A stretch of DNA of 64,000 bases from Candidatus Anammoximicrobium sp. (GCA_012515235.1 JAAYYU010000035.1:62001-126000), one strand, 5' to 3'; shown: positions 25,989 to 37,332, counted from the first letter of the stretch. Notes: a model not told the origin generated them from the letters alone. Program-made: numbers and translations.

Positions 25989-27617
25989 CTATGGGCCAGT
26001 CTTCGGCAGCAGCACGACGGTGCCCGTCCAGCGGCACTGTTGCACGCATCCTTGTTCGCGGGCTTTGAACTCGCGCGAGTAGACTTGCATCGGGGTATCG
26101 CTCTTGTCCGTATAGCGGAACGTCAGGCCCTCGACGGGCTTCCATTTCAGCATGTCGTAGGCGCTGACGCCGCGCGCGGTGGCCGCGTACACGGTACAGT
26201 CGCGCTGGGCGCGAATGAAGATCCGCCCCCGCTCGCCGCCGCCAGTCCGGGTACACGCCTCGTAGCCTGCCAGCTGGTCCGGCACGTCCTTCCAGACGTA
26301 TTCCCGGTTGCTGAAAGCTTGCGCGTCTTCGCCGAAGGGGGCCCGCTCGAAGCCGTAGCCGAGGGCGGTGAAGCCGTCCGCCTGGACCACCGTCTCCTCG
26401 ATCCGCTCGACGGGGGCCGAGTCTTCCATCCTCAGGGTACGGAAGCCGGCGATCCGGTGGAACGTGATGAAATTCGCGTCGTGCTGGTTGTGGGCGCCGC
26501 CCAGTCCGTCGTCGCAGGCGGTGCGCGACAGGGCCGCGATGTCGTCGCCGTCGAACACCCAGTCGATGTACTGGAATCCGTGCTCCGCCAGATCCGGATG
26601 ATACACGACGATCGTCTTGACGGTCCAATGCAGGAGGTCTTCCGAGCAGGAGAGGGCCATCGTGTTTCGAGTGCGCTCTGGATTGCCCCCTTGATCCCAG
26701 GGCGGAATCCAGTTCGAGACGTTCCAATACCGCTGCGACACGGGGTCGAACCGGATGTTCAGCTTCTTGCACCCGCCGGGGCAGTCGATGAACCCGGTGT
26801 CCGGATCAAAGCGGGATTGCTTCCCGTCGTCGCTGATCCGGACCACGGCCGCCTTGCCCCCGGTGGGAAGATAGTGGACGCGCAGGATATTGACGACCTG
26901 GCCGTCGGGCGCGGGCACCGCGTTCCCTTCCAGCCAGCCGCCGAATTCTCCGCCTAGCCAGTTCGGGTCGGACGGCAGCGGATCGGAGAAGGTCCAGGCG
27001 GCGGCGTCCAGCAGATCGGCATCGACGGGCACCGACATCATCAGCGTCCGGAAGGGATGTCCCCAGCCCTTGCCGACGACCGTCTCCATGCCGCGCCACA
27101 GGCGGCCGCGATGCTCGATCACCGGCGTGGGCGCACAGTGATGTTCGCCGTCGGCCCGCAGCCGGCCGGTCTTCTCGTCCACCGGCTCTGTCCAGGTGCG
27201 TCCGCCGTCGGTCGAACGGCGAACGACCGCCTCGCGTCCCGACCGGCCGCCGGTTCCCAGCAGATAGACCGCGCCGCGATGCGGGAAGATGCTGGCCCAG
27301 AACAGACGTTCCACGTCGCCCACGTGGGACCACGTCTGGCCGCGGTCGGTCGAGCGGAACACGCGCGTGATCGGACCCGCTTCGCGCGGTGCGCTGGGCC
27401 CGAACAGATCGCACTTCGCCAGGTAGGTCCCGTCGGGCAAAATGCAGATGCCGGGGGAGCCCAGATAGACCTTGGTCGACGCGGGAGAATGGGCCACGAC
27501 GACGCCGGGGACGCGGGACCAATCCGGCTCGGCGCACCGGGCCGGTCCGGCCAGACCGGCAACGGCGATCATTCCCAAGACAAACTTCCTGCCTGAGCAA
27601 CTGGACCGGCAAGTCAT
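25989..27617 (-). CDS. Secreted sialidase-like (BNR/Asp-box) beta-propeller protein
   Basis: A 542-residue protein with a signal peptide (residues 1-29, ending GPARCAE). A six-bladed sialidase/neuraminidase-type propeller follows. Two clear Asp boxes are visible, STDRGQTW (about residue 90) and STDGGRTW (about 137), along with LGSPGICILPDGTYLAKCDL at the propeller start. The arginine triad of true sialidases cannot be assigned reliably, so a general exo-glycosidase or sugar-binding role is safer. The last ~130 residues form a beta domain (EYVWKDVPDQLAGYEACTRT). I chose the ATG at 27617 because the signal peptide starts there and AAAGGGA lies ten bases upstream; the longer frame adds 128 unlikely residues. 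It is divergent from the Gfo/Idh gene at 27994. Confidence 0.8.
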   Translation of the reverse strand: MTCRSSCSGRKFVLGMIAVAGLAGPARCAEPDWSRVPGVVVAHSPASTKVYLGSPGICILPDGTYLAKCDLFGPSAPREAGPITRVFRSTDRGQTWSHVGDVERLFWASIFPHRGAVYLLGTGGRSGREAVVRRSTDGGRTWTEPVDEKTGRLRADGEHHCAPTPVIEHRGRLWRGMETVVGKGWGHPFRTLMMSVPVDADLLDAAAWTFSDPLPSDPNWLGGEFGGWLEGNAVPAPDGQVVNILRVHYLPTGGKAAVVRISDDGKQSRFDPDTGFIDCPGGCKKLNIRFDPVSQRYWNVSNWIPPWDQGGNPERTRNTMALSCSEDLLHWTVKTIVVYHPDLAEHGFQYIDWVFDGDDIAALSRTACDDGLGGAHNQHDANFITFHRIAGFRTLRMEDSAPVERIEETVVQADGFTALGYGFERAPFGEDAQAFSNREYVWKDVPDQLAGYEACTRTGGGERGRIFIRAQRDCTVYAATARGVSAYDMLKWKPVEGLTFRYTDKSDTPMQVYSREFKAREQGCVQQCRWTGTVVLLPKTGP

Positions 27618-27993
27618 GGCGACTGTTCCCTTTCCGCTTCCTGCCGACGACGCGCGTCGACCACTTCCGGTGGACCCCACCCCCGGCCACGCCGCCGGGC
27701 GTCTCTGGGGATCATTGTAACGGCTCGACCGGTCCCGCCCAAGGACCGCTTTTGCGCCAGGCGCTTCTTGGTTGCCCGCAGCCAGACGCGCGCTCCAAAC
27801 CAGCCGCCGGGCCGGTGCAAGGGGCAGCCGGTTTTGATATACTCGATGTGTGCCCCGCGGCCAAAACCGCCAGCCGGGCGGGGGCTGAACGCCGTTGCCC
27901 GGCTTCCCGGCGAACGCACTGCCGCCAGGCGGCGACCTTCGACGGTACCTGCAGGCACTCGTGTTTCCGTTTTTCCAGAGAGGATTCCAGACC
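27618..27993. other. Divergent intergenic region (376 bp)
   Basis: This region separates the leftward sialidase-like gene from a rightward oxidoreductase gene. No gene is visible. The best signal is an extended -10 element at 27835-27843. The ribosome-binding site of the rightward gene (AGAGAGG) is near 27977-27983. Confidence 0.5.
27835..27843 (+). promoter_or_regulatory. Candidate extended -10 promoter element
   Basis: The sequence TGATATACT fits TGnTATAAT at all but one base and sits about 150 bases before the Gfo/Idh/MocA gene at 27994. No good -35 hexamer is visible 16-18 bases upstream, which an extended -10 promoter may not need. Confidence 0.4.
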
Positions 27994-29364
<1,371 letters not shown>

Positions 29365-29376
29365 GTCTCCGCTGGG

Positions 29377-29407
29377 AACGCGCCCCCGGACAGCCGCGGG
29401 GCGCGTT
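29377..29407. terminator. Hairpin between convergent genes, probable terminator
   Basis: AACGCGCCCC (29377-29386) and GGGGCGCGTT (29398-29407) form a perfect 10-base-pair stem around an 11-base loop. It lies between the stops of two convergent oxidoreductase genes (29364 and 29425). No T-tract follows on the plus strand, so termination is likely but unproven. Confidence 0.5.
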
Positions 29408-29424
29408 GCGGGGCGAGCCGGGCG

Positions 29425-30849
29425 CTACAGATGCCAGGGCGGACGCAGGGGCCGGGCGAGCACGGCGGCCGCCTGGTCGTCGCCGACGACTTGCTCCTTG
29501 TCCGGGTCCCAGCGGATCTTGCGTTTCAGGAGCATGGCCAGGTTGCCCAGGTGGCAGATCGTGGCCGTGCGATGGCCCACCTCGACCGGCTCGATCGGAT
29601 CCTGGCGGCTTCGGACCGCGTCCAGGAAGTTGCGCACGTGGTCGGGGATCAGGTAGTTGATGCGTTTTTCCTTTCCCGAGCGGGCCGGATTGCTGACCGG
29701 GAGATGGATCTCGTCGGGGCCGATCTGCGAGTCGGCCAGCGACTCGGGCTGAGTCTTCACGCCGTTGCGTGCGAATTGCACCCAGCCTTCGGTGCCCTCG
29801 AAGCGGGTCTCAAACCGCGTCGGCGAGTCCGGGTTCTCGGTACGGCAGACCAATTCGACGCCGTCGGCGAATCGGCACCGGAAGGCCACCTTGAGCGCCG
29901 TGGTGAACAGGTCGCCCGGCGGAGGGAACTCGCCGCCCAAATCCTCCACTTCGACCGGGCCGGTCAGTTCCGTGCCGTGGCCCCATTGGGCGATGTCGTG
30001 GCGGTGCGCGCCGAAATTGGTTACCTGACCGCCCGAGTAATCCAGAATGAACCGGAACCGGTAGAAGCAGCGGTCCCGGTGATATTCGGCCTGGGGCGCC
30101 GGGCCGAGCCACATGTCGTAGTCGAAGCCCGGCGGCACGGGCATGGGCTGCCAACCGGGACCCGGACTAACGGCGTTGTTCGGCGGCAACGTGACAAGGA
30201 TCCGCTCCAGTTTGCCGATCCGCCCGTTGCGCACCAGTTCGCAGGCATGGCGCACCCACGGATGCGAGCGCCAGTGACTGCCGGTCTGCAGAATCCGTCC
30301 GTGCCGGCGCACGGCCTGGACCATGGCCTGGCCCTCCGCCACGGTGAGCGAAAGCGGCTTCTCGCAATAGATGTCCTTGCCGGCCCGGGCCGCGGCAACG
30401 GCCATCACGGCGTGCCAGTGATCGGGCACCACGATCACCACCGCGTCGACGTCGCTGCGGGCCAGCACTTCGCGAAAGTCGCGGTAGGCCGCACAGCCCT
30501 GGTACTGGCCCCGACCCGTCTTGTCCGCATAGTACTTGTTCACCTGCTCCTGGGCCGGCTTGCGCCCCAGGAACTGCTGGGGAGTCTTGTAGCCGCCGCT
30601 GGCCGTATTGACGTCGCACACGGCGACCACCTGGACGTCGTCGTTCTGGAGAAAAGCGGGGATATCGATCGTGGCCTGATTGCCGTTGCCGATCACCGCC
30701 ACGCCGATCCGTTCGCTCGGGGCGCGGGCTCCGAACACCGACGACGGGACGAAGGCGGGAGCGGTCCAGGCGGCGGCCGCCAGACCGCAGGTCTTGAGGA
30801 ATTTTCGCCGGCCCCCGCGCCGGTCCGACCGATCATTGGTGCGTTTCAT
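29425..30849 (-). CDS. Tat-exported Gfo/Idh/MocA-family oxidoreductase (second member)
   Basis: A 474-residue member of the same family as the gene at 27994, but clearly not a recent duplicate. The Tat-like signal is RRGGRRKFLKTCGLAAAAW. The dinucleotide loop reads AVIGNGNQATIDIPAF (GxGxxA), followed by VQVVAVCDVN, VVIVVPDHWHAVMAVAAARA and YCEKPLSLT. The C-terminal half has GGQVTNFGAHRHDIAQWGHG and GTEGWVQFARNG. It probably oxidises or reduces a sugar or sugar derivative in the periplasm-like space. CTTGGAG precedes the ATG by nine bases. The DUF4091 gene lies 56 bases upstream on the same strand, and that is preceded by a symporter, so the three may form one transcription unit for a shared substrate. 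Confidence 0.92.
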   Translation of the reverse strand: MKRTNDRSDRRGGRRKFLKTCGLAAAAWTAPAFVPSSVFGARAPSERIGVAVIGNGNQATIDIPAFLQNDDVQVVAVCDVNTASGGYKTPQQFLGRKPAQEQVNKYYADKTGRGQYQGCAAYRDFREVLARSDVDAVVIVVPDHWHAVMAVAAARAGKDIYCEKPLSLTVAEGQAMVQAVRRHGRILQTGSHWRSHPWVRHACELVRNGRIGKLERILVTLPPNNAVSPGPGWQPMPVPPGFDYDMWLGPAPQAEYHRDRCFYRFRFILDYSGGQVTNFGAHRHDIAQWGHGTELTGPVEVEDLGGEFPPPGDLFTTALKVAFRCRFADGVELVCRTENPDSPTRFETRFEGTEGWVQFARNGVKTQPESLADSQIGPDEIHLPVSNPARSGKEKRINYLIPDHVRNFLDAVRSRQDPIEPVEVGHRTATICHLGNLAMLLKRKIRWDPDKEQVVGDDQAAAVLARPLRPPWHL

Positions 30850-30905
30850 GAGCTTGCTCCAAGGATTTCAGGGTGCGAGTGATTGGGCAACTTCGGACGT
30901 AAGGT

Positions 30906-33230
30906 TCATTTCTCCAACTCGACGATCGCGTCGGCGATTTGACGGCGCAGGGCGTCGTAGTCTTCAAAACGCAGCCCGTTGGCCATTTTGTGATCGCCCG
31001 AGACGATCTTGTCGCCTTCCGGAGCGAGCTCGGTGCGGCCGGTCCAGTCGCCCTGGGCGGCGCTGCCGGTGGAGCCGCGGAAGTCGATGGCAGAGAGCCG
31101 CTCGCGGACCGCGCTCCAGAGCGTCTGGGCGCGGGCCGCCCGCGGGCCGCCGCGAGCCGAGGTTTCCTCGACGAGCCGCTCCAGCGTGCAGAGGTATCGA
31201 TAGTCGTCCACGCCTTCCCGCGCCGCCTCCCAAGCGAGGGTTGGACCGCCCGTCTCGTCGCCGGCCGGCGGATACTGGTAGATAATCGTGTCGAGCTTGT
31301 CGTACACCTGCTGGGGACGCTCGGGCCGCAGCGCGGTCTGGTAGCTCCACTGAATCATCCCCGTGCCGCCGGCCTGGTACAGTCCGAACCCGTAGCCGAA
31401 GCGCAGCACTTCGGGATGCCAGCCGGTCAGGTCGATGTTGTAGAACCAGATCTCCTTGCCGTCCTTGCGCGTGCGGTCCAAAAAGGCTCGCCAGCCTTCG
31501 GCGTCGTACTCGCCGCGGCGGAGCGTGGGGCCGTCGTGGTACACAAGCACGTCGCACAGGGCATAGACGCGCTCCAAATTTTCCGGCCGGCCGTTCGGGC
31601 CGTCCTCCTCGGTCCGGACGCCGGGGATGGATTTCAGAATCCGCAGACACGTCTCGGTGTCGTCCATCTGCGAAGCGTGTTCAAAAGGCTCGTCCAGGGG
31701 CTGAAAGATGATCTCCGGCCACTGCCGGCGATTGCCATGCACGATGATCGCTTCGATGACCTGGCGATAGCAAGCAGAGAACCGGGCTTCCTCCCCGCCG
31801 GCCCGCTGCCGGCACCAGCGCAGCACGTCGGAGCCCATCAGCCAGGCGATCGGCATCGTAAAGCCGGCGGCACGGTATTCGTTCACCGCCCGCTCCAGGT
31901 CGCCGCTGCCGTCGAAGGTCACGCGAACCCGGTCCCCGTCGAGTTCCAGCTTGGCGCCCAGGTTGCAGCACAGGCCCACCGAGGTCATGCCGTGCTCGCG
32001 CATGTCGCGCCAGGCGGCGGCGCGAAATGCGTCGTCGCCCACCGGCCGATGATACATCCCAAAGTAGACGTGCTTCGGCTCGCGCAGGGTGACGGGCAGC
32101 ACTTCCACCTCGATCGGCAGCCGTGTCGGGGCCAGGCCGTGTGCCGAGACGGAGACCGTGCCCCGATAGCGGCCGGGCGGCGCCGCGTCGGGCACGTGGA
32201 CGGTGATCCAGAATGCTTGGGAACGGTCGGCGGCCAGGTCGATTCGCTCGCGCGACGCCAGGTACAGTGGAACCTCCATCACGTCCGAATGAAACATGCC
32301 CCAACGCGATTGCCCCTGCTTCTTGCCGTAGCGCACCGGGCGGACCGAGACCCGCTCGCCCCCGATCGCCGCGCCGCCTTCGGCCGTCAGCGGAGTACAT
32401 GTCACGCTGAGCCCCTTCAAGTCGCGCCACGCGCGGACAGCCAACGCCAGCGGCTCGCGCTCCCCCGGCGCGGCGAAGCAGGCCAGCGGCCGGCCGATCT
32501 CCGCCTGGTCCGGCACCGACGTGGGGAAGATCAGCCGGAGGTAGTGGCGAGCGTACGCCACATAGCCGCTTTCCTTCTGCCGGGCAGTCAGTTCCGGCAG
32601 GCTCCGATCGTCCTCATAGCGCTGGATCGGCGTCTCGCAGCGGTCGACGGCCGTGAGCGTCAAGTGGTCGTACCAGACGGCCCCGGTGCCCGAGTAGCCC
32701 ATGTTCAACCACAGGCGAATGCGCAGCGTGAGCGTGCCGGGGGGCGGCGCGAGACAGGCCGTGTACCGCGTCCAATCGCGATCGGCATTGACGGCGATGG
32801 CGCTGTAGTCGGCGCCCAGGTACTTGCGGCCTTCACCCTGAAAGACGGCCGAGACCAGGGCCTGGGTGCCCTTGATCTCGCGGGTCTTGATCCACGCCTG
32901 AAGCTTCAAGAACCGCGCATCCGGCGGCAAGGGGACGCCGTCCAAGGTCCAAACCCCGTCGTCTTGCGGGCGCTGGTTGGCGATGAACAGGCTGCGCCGT
33001 CCCGAGTGCGCGGTGGTGTCGTCCCACAGGAACTGCGGCGGCTGTTTGCGGACGCCGCGCTGTTTGTCGTTGCTGTGGGTGAATTCCCAGGCGAAGCTCC
33101 AGCCGTCGGGCCGGCCATCGTGGTTTTCGTCGAGTTCCAAGCCCGGATTGGGCAGGAGGTTGGACGCGTCTTCGGTCGGCGCAGCCGACGGGATCAGAAA
33201 CACGACGGCGAGCCAGGCAAGGTAGGCCAT
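30906..33230 (-). CDS. Secreted DUF4091 glycoside-hydrolase-like protein
   Basis: A 774-residue protein with an N-terminal signal peptide (MAYLAWLAVVFLIPSAA). A jelly-roll carbohydrate-binding-like domain follows (about 25-190; LLPNPGLELDENHDGRPDGW, AVWYDHLTLTAV). Next come beta-sandwich segments and a TIM-barrel-like region with YFGMYHRPVGDDAFRAA and IIFQPLDEPFEHASQ (candidate catalytic acids). The C-terminal DUF4091 signature is LAWEAAREGVDDYRYLCTLE. Proteins with this architecture are predicted glycosidases of unknown specificity. The start is set at the Met of the signal peptide, with TTGGAG nine bases upstream; the open frame extends another 69 codons without support. It is flanked on the same strand by a symporter gene upstream and an oxidoreductase gene downstream. 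Confidence 0.78.
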   Translation of the reverse strand: MAYLAWLAVVFLIPSAAPTEDASNLLPNPGLELDENHDGRPDGWSFAWEFTHSNDKQRGVRKQPPQFLWDDTTAHSGRRSLFIANQRPQDDGVWTLDGVPLPPDARFLKLQAWIKTREIKGTQALVSAVFQGEGRKYLGADYSAIAVNADRDWTRYTACLAPPPGTLTLRIRLWLNMGYSGTGAVWYDHLTLTAVDRCETPIQRYEDDRSLPELTARQKESGYVAYARHYLRLIFPTSVPDQAEIGRPLACFAAPGEREPLALAVRAWRDLKGLSVTCTPLTAEGGAAIGGERVSVRPVRYGKKQGQSRWGMFHSDVMEVPLYLASRERIDLAADRSQAFWITVHVPDAAPPGRYRGTVSVSAHGLAPTRLPIEVEVLPVTLREPKHVYFGMYHRPVGDDAFRAAAWRDMREHGMTSVGLCCNLGAKLELDGDRVRVTFDGSGDLERAVNEYRAAGFTMPIAWLMGSDVLRWCRQRAGGEEARFSACYRQVIEAIIVHGNRRQWPEIIFQPLDEPFEHASQMDDTETCLRILKSIPGVRTEEDGPNGRPENLERVYALCDVLVYHDGPTLRRGEYDAEGWRAFLDRTRKDGKEIWFYNIDLTGWHPEVLRFGYGFGLYQAGGTGMIQWSYQTALRPERPQQVYDKLDTIIYQYPPAGDETGGPTLAWEAAREGVDDYRYLCTLERLVEETSARGGPRAARAQTLWSAVRERLSAIDFRGSTGSAAQGDWTGRTELAPEGDKIVSGDHKMANGLRFEDYDALRRQIADAIVELEK

Positions 33231-33387
33231 GAGAAAGGCTCCAAGGTACCAGCGGCAAAGGACGATGGCTACACGCCCCGAAGCGTGCGGATCTCCCCAG
33301 CGCGTGCCACCCATCCACGGTGGATCGCGAGCCAGGGCGGGGGCGAAACAACTCTTGAACAGATCTTGGCCCCCCAGCGGGGCCCTG

Positions 33388-35205
33388 TCAATCGCCCGGC
33401 TCTGCCGAGGGCTCGCCTGCTTGTCTGGATTGTCCAACCGTCCAGATCTTCAACAGGGCCACGGTCGCACCGCCCGCCAGCGCCGTCAAAATCACGGCGG
33501 GAAGAATCTCGGCATAGATCCAGTACCCGGTGGCCAGCACCGCTGCGTAGACCGCCACGCAGCCAAGTGTCGCACAGAGGATTTCGGCAGGCACGCTCCA
33601 CGGCGCCGCCGCAGTCGCCAGCGGTTCGCCATCCGCCGCCGCGCGGCGGAGCACCGCCGCCCAGCCCGGACCGCCGGGACGCACCCGCCGGCAAAACCGC
33701 CGCAGGGTCGCCTCGTCGGTGGGCCGAGTCAGCAGGGTCACGGCCAGCCAGGCCGCCGTCGTGATGCCGACGCCCAGCACGATTTTTTCCCAGGCCGCCA
33801 GCCCTGCCGGGCCCACCGTTTCAAAGTAAACCGCCACCGCAAACGAAACCACCATCGCGGCCATCTCGCTGAAGGCGTTGATCCGCCACCAGAACCAGCG
33901 GAGGAGAAACAGGAGTCCGGTTCCGGCCCCGATCTGCAGGATCAGGTGAAACGCCTGCAACGCGTTGCTCAACCACAAGCCCAGGATGCCGGCCACGATC
34001 ATCATCAGCAGCGTCGAGACCCGACCGACGAAAACCTGCTCCCGCTGGCTCGCCGTGGGGCGGACAAAACGGTTATAGACGTCGTTGACGACGTAGGACG
34101 AACCCCAATTCAGATGCGTCGATAACGTGGACATGAAGGCCGCCATCAGCGAAGCCAGAACCAGGCCCTGCAGGCCGTGCGGCAGCAGCGTCAGCATGGC
34201 CGGATAGGCCAAATCGTGCTTCACCACGTCGGACCCGATCCGAGGAAACGCGGCTTGCAGCGATTCGAGGTCGGGGAAAACCACCAGGGACGCCAGCGCG
34301 ACCAGGATCCACGGCCAGGGGCGCAGGGCATAGTGGCAGACGTTGAACAGCAGCGTTGCGCCCGTCGCATGCGTCTCGTTCTTGGCGGCCAGCATGCGTT
34401 GGGCAATGTAGCCCCCGCCCCCCGGCTCTGCGCCCGGATACCAGACGCTCCACCATTGCACCGTCAGCGGAATGATGAACACCGACAACAGCAGTTCGGG
34501 ATCGTGCCAGTCGGGAAACAGCGACAGCTTGGCCTGGACCGTCTCGTGCGCCAGCAGGCCTGCCAAGCCTCCGACGCTGTCCAGTTGCACCAGGTACACC
34601 GCCGCCGCAATCGCTCCGCCCATGGCCACGGCAAACATCAAAAAGTCAGTCAGCAGCACGCCGGTCAACCCGCCCAACATGCTGTACGCTGCCGTGACGC
34701 CGCCTGCCACCACCACGGTCTGGACCGGGTCCGTGCCCAACATGACGCCGGCAAATTTGATTACCGCCAAGGTGGCCGAGGCCATCACCACAATGTTAAA
34801 CAGCACGCCCAGATACAGGGCGCGGAAGCCTCGCAAGAAGGCGGCCGGACGCCCGCTGTAACGCAGCTCGTAAAACTCGACGTCCGTCATCGCGCCGGTG
34901 CGCCGCCAAAGCTTGGCGTAGATAAACACGGTCGTCATGCCGGTCAACAGGAACGACCACCAGATCCAGTTCCCGGCCACGCCGTTCTGCCGGACCAGAT
35001 CGGTGACCAGATTCGGCGTACCGGCGGAAAACGTCGTAGCCACCATCGAGGTGCCCAGCAGCCACCAGGGCATGCCTCGGCCGCCCAGAAAGAACTCCGA
35101 CGCGCTGCTGCCCGCCCGCTTGGTGACCGCCACTCCGACGCCAAGGCTAACCAGCAAGAAAGCCGCCACAATGGACCAGTCGCCCCAGTTCAATGTCATC
35201 GGCAT
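33388..35205 (-). CDS. Sodium:solute symporter (SSS family)
   Basis: A 605-residue inner-membrane transporter of the SSS/SLC5 family. About 14 hydrophobic segments are visible. Family features are EFFLGGRGMPWWLLGTSMVA at 37-56 (with the sodium-site region after it), TVVVAGGVTAAYSMLGGLTG around 164-183 leading into VLLTDFLMFAVAM, and MAAFMSTLSTHLNWGSSYVV around 361-380. The length is at the long end because of a C-terminal extension with an extra helix pair. It probably imports a sugar, sugar acid or related metabolite released by the surrounding secreted enzymes, using the sodium gradient. GGAGGAACG lies directly before the ATG at 35205; an in-frame ATG two codons later is equally possible. 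It is the first gene of the leftward trio 35205-29425. Confidence 0.92.
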   Translation of the reverse strand: MPMTLNWGDWSIVAAFLLVSLGVGVAVTKRAGSSASEFFLGGRGMPWWLLGTSMVATTFSAGTPNLVTDLVRQNGVAGNWIWWSFLLTGMTTVFIYAKLWRRTGAMTDVEFYELRYSGRPAAFLRGFRALYLGVLFNIVVMASATLAVIKFAGVMLGTDPVQTVVVAGGVTAAYSMLGGLTGVLLTDFLMFAVAMGGAIAAAVYLVQLDSVGGLAGLLAHETVQAKLSLFPDWHDPELLLSVFIIPLTVQWWSVWYPGAEPGGGGYIAQRMLAAKNETHATGATLLFNVCHYALRPWPWILVALASLVVFPDLESLQAAFPRIGSDVVKHDLAYPAMLTLLPHGLQGLVLASLMAAFMSTLSTHLNWGSSYVVNDVYNRFVRPTASQREQVFVGRVSTLLMMIVAGILGLWLSNALQAFHLILQIGAGTGLLFLLRWFWWRINAFSEMAAMVVSFAVAVYFETVGPAGLAAWEKIVLGVGITTAAWLAVTLLTRPTDEATLRRFCRRVRPGGPGWAAVLRRAAADGEPLATAAAPWSVPAEILCATLGCVAVYAAVLATGYWIYAEILPAVILTALAGGATVALLKIWTVGQSRQAGEPSAEPGD

Positions 35206-35592
35206 CGTTCCTCCATTTGAGTGGCTCTGCAGCAGAATCGGCGGGGAGCCGGGGGCAAGAAGTCGAGGCTCCGGGAGTGCAATTCCAGACTATCCTCGAT
35301 TCCACGAACCCTTTCAAGCCCTTTGTTTGCCGCTAGATCAGTTGCCAGACAAGGGGACGGTGTGATAGCATGACAGCCATCCTGAGCGGGAACCAACGGT
35401 GGGCTCAGCGTCGTTCGAGAGACAACTGCCGCATCCGCCCGAACTCGCCGGCGTCCGGTTCCGGGAGCCGACGGTCGAAGGCGGATTTGAAATGCGACAG
35501 GCGGATCTGGAACGTCGCTCAGGGCAAACCGGAATCCGACACCGACGGAAGCGATCGCCCTCGGCGGCCGACTTCAGCAAGGCGACCTTTGC
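35206..35592. other. Divergent intergenic region (387 bp)
   Basis: This region lies between the leftward symporter gene and the rightward DUF1549 gene. I see no gene and no strong promoter. TTGCCA at about 35341 followed by GATAGC about 16 bases later is a weak possibility for the rightward operon. Confidence 0.4.
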
Positions 35593-37323
35593 ATGGGACT
35601 GAACAGCATGAAAGCATTTCTTCTTTCGGCCCTGGTCCTCCTGGTCCTCGCAGGCCACGCCGCGGCGGCGGACACGGCGACGAACGTCTTTGAGAGTCCG
35701 GCGCCGCCCCAACCCGCGGGCGAGATCGATCGCCTGGTGTTCGCCAAGCTGTCGTCGCTGGGCATCCGGCCCGTGGGATGTTCCGACGCGGTGTTCGTCC
35801 GCCGCGCCTACTTGGATGTCATCGGCACGTTGCCTACGGCCGAAGAGGCCCGCGAGTTTCTGCAGGATCCGGATAAGAAAAACAAGCGGAACGCTTTGAT
35901 CGACCGCCTGCTGGCGCGGAACGAATTCGCCGTTTACTGGGCGATGAAGTGGAGCGACATCCTGCGGATCAAAGCCGAATTCCCGGTCAATCTGTGGCCC
36001 AATGCGGCCCAGGCGTACCATCGCTGGGTGCTGGCCTCCCTGTCCGCCAACAAGCCGTACGATCAGCTCGTCCGGGAGATGCTCACTTCCAGCGGCAGCA
36101 ACTTCCGCGTCGGCCCCGTGAATTTCTACCGCGCGGTCCAGAGCAAGACGCCGGAGACGATCGCCAGCGCCGTGGCCCTGACCTTGATGGGCACGCGGAC
36201 CGACGCCTGGAACCCGGACCGCTTGCAGGGCATGGCCGTCTTCTTTTCGCAGATCGGTTTCAAGCCCACCAGCGAATGGAAGGAAGAAATCGTTTTCTGG
36301 GACCCCCTCCAGGCCAGTCGGGTTCCGACCAGCATCGCCCCCGGACGCGACGCCGTCATCGCCGTCGTACGAGGCCCCAGCGCCGAACCGGCGGCCGAAC
36401 CGGCAACCAAACCGGCAACCGCGAGCGTGACTCCCGCCGAGGCGGGACCGCTGACGGCCGTGTTTCCCGACGGGACCAAGGTCCAGATTCCGCCTGACCA
36501 AGATCCGCGGGAAGTCTTTGCGGATTGGCTGATCACCGCCGAGAATCCCTGGTTCGCTCGCTGCATCGTGAATCGCGTCTGGGCGTGGCTGCTGGGGCGA
36601 GGGATCATCCACGAACCGGACGACATCCGCGAAGACAATCCACCCAGCAATCCCGCGCTGTTGGCGTACCTGGAAAAGGAATTCGTCGCCGGCGGCTACG
36701 ACCTGCAACGACTTTACCGGTTGATTCTGAACTCCCGCACGTATCAGCTTTCCTCCACGCCCCGGTTCAACACGCCCGCAGCCGACGCGAATTTTGCCAG
36801 CTACCCCATCCGCCGCTTGGAGGCGGAAGTCTTGATCGACGCCGTGAACCAGATCACCGGCACGTCGGATTTTTACACCAGTCCCATTCCGGAACCGTTT
36901 ACGAATATTCCACGGGACGTGCGCGCCATCGCGATCGCCGACGGCAGCATCTCCAGCTCCTTCCTGACGTTGTTCGGCCGTTCGGCGCGGGCCACCGGCA
37001 TGGAAAACGAACGCGACAACAAGCCGGTCCCGGCCCAGTGGCTGCACATGTTGAATTCGAGCCAAATCCAGCAGAAGCTCGAACAGAGCCCCAAGCTGAG
37101 AGAACTCCTGGCGGCCCACGCGCGGAGCCCCAGAGAACTCGTCGAACAGCTTTATCTGACCGTCCTTTCGCGTCAGCCGACGGCCCAGGAAATGAGATTG
37201 GCCCTGGAGTACAACAGCAGTTCCGCAGCGCCGACTCGGACCGGCGGTTGGAAGCAGCGGAGCGATTGGCTGGATATCGCCTGGGCTCTGATCAACAACA
37301 CTGAATTCCTTTACCGGCATTAG
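35593..37323 (+). CDS. Short DUF1549/DUF1553 secreted protein
   Basis: A 576-residue secreted protein (signal peptide ending near AGHAAAAD). DUF1549 occupies about residues 30-245: EIDRLVFAKLSSLGIRP, VFVRRAYLDVIGTLPTAEEA and KWSDILRIKAEFP. A Pro/Ala-rich insertion follows (about 262-285). DUF1553 occupies about 310-570: NPWFARCIVNRVWAWLLGRG, PIRRLEAEVLIDAVNQITG and YLTVLSRQPTAQEM. Many planctomycete relatives carry an N-terminal cytochrome-like PSCyt1 domain with a CxxCH haem motif; none is seen here, making this a short version. The function of the family is unknown. The start could also be the Met at 35608. It heads a four-gene run with DUF1501, PPC-domain and ceramidase-like genes; the DUF1501 start is nine bases after its stop. 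Confidence 0.9.
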   Translation: MGLNSMKAFLLSALVLLVLAGHAAAADTATNVFESPAPPQPAGEIDRLVFAKLSSLGIRPVGCSDAVFVRRAYLDVIGTLPTAEEAREFLQDPDKKNKRNALIDRLLARNEFAVYWAMKWSDILRIKAEFPVNLWPNAAQAYHRWVLASLSANKPYDQLVREMLTSSGSNFRVGPVNFYRAVQSKTPETIASAVALTLMGTRTDAWNPDRLQGMAVFFSQIGFKPTSEWKEEIVFWDPLQASRVPTSIAPGRDAVIAVVRGPSAEPAAEPATKPATASVTPAEAGPLTAVFPDGTKVQIPPDQDPREVFADWLITAENPWFARCIVNRVWAWLLGRGIIHEPDDIREDNPPSNPALLAYLEKEFVAGGYDLQRLYRLILNSRTYQLSSTPRFNTPAADANFASYPIRRLEAEVLIDAVNQITGTSDFYTSPIPEPFTNIPRDVRAIAIADGSISSSFLTLFGRSARATGMENERDNKPVPAQWLHMLNSSQIQQKLEQSPKLRELLAAHARSPRELVEQLYLTVLSRQPTAQEMRLALEYNSSSAAPTRTGGWKQRSDWLDIAWALINNTEFLYRH

Positions 37324-37332
37324 AGGTGAACC

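Noticed and set aside
30939..33764. 941-codon plus-strand open frame opposite the DUF4091 gene
   Set aside because: Same artefact. The minus strand shows a signal peptide and the DUF4091 signature, and the plus-strand product has no recognisable domain.
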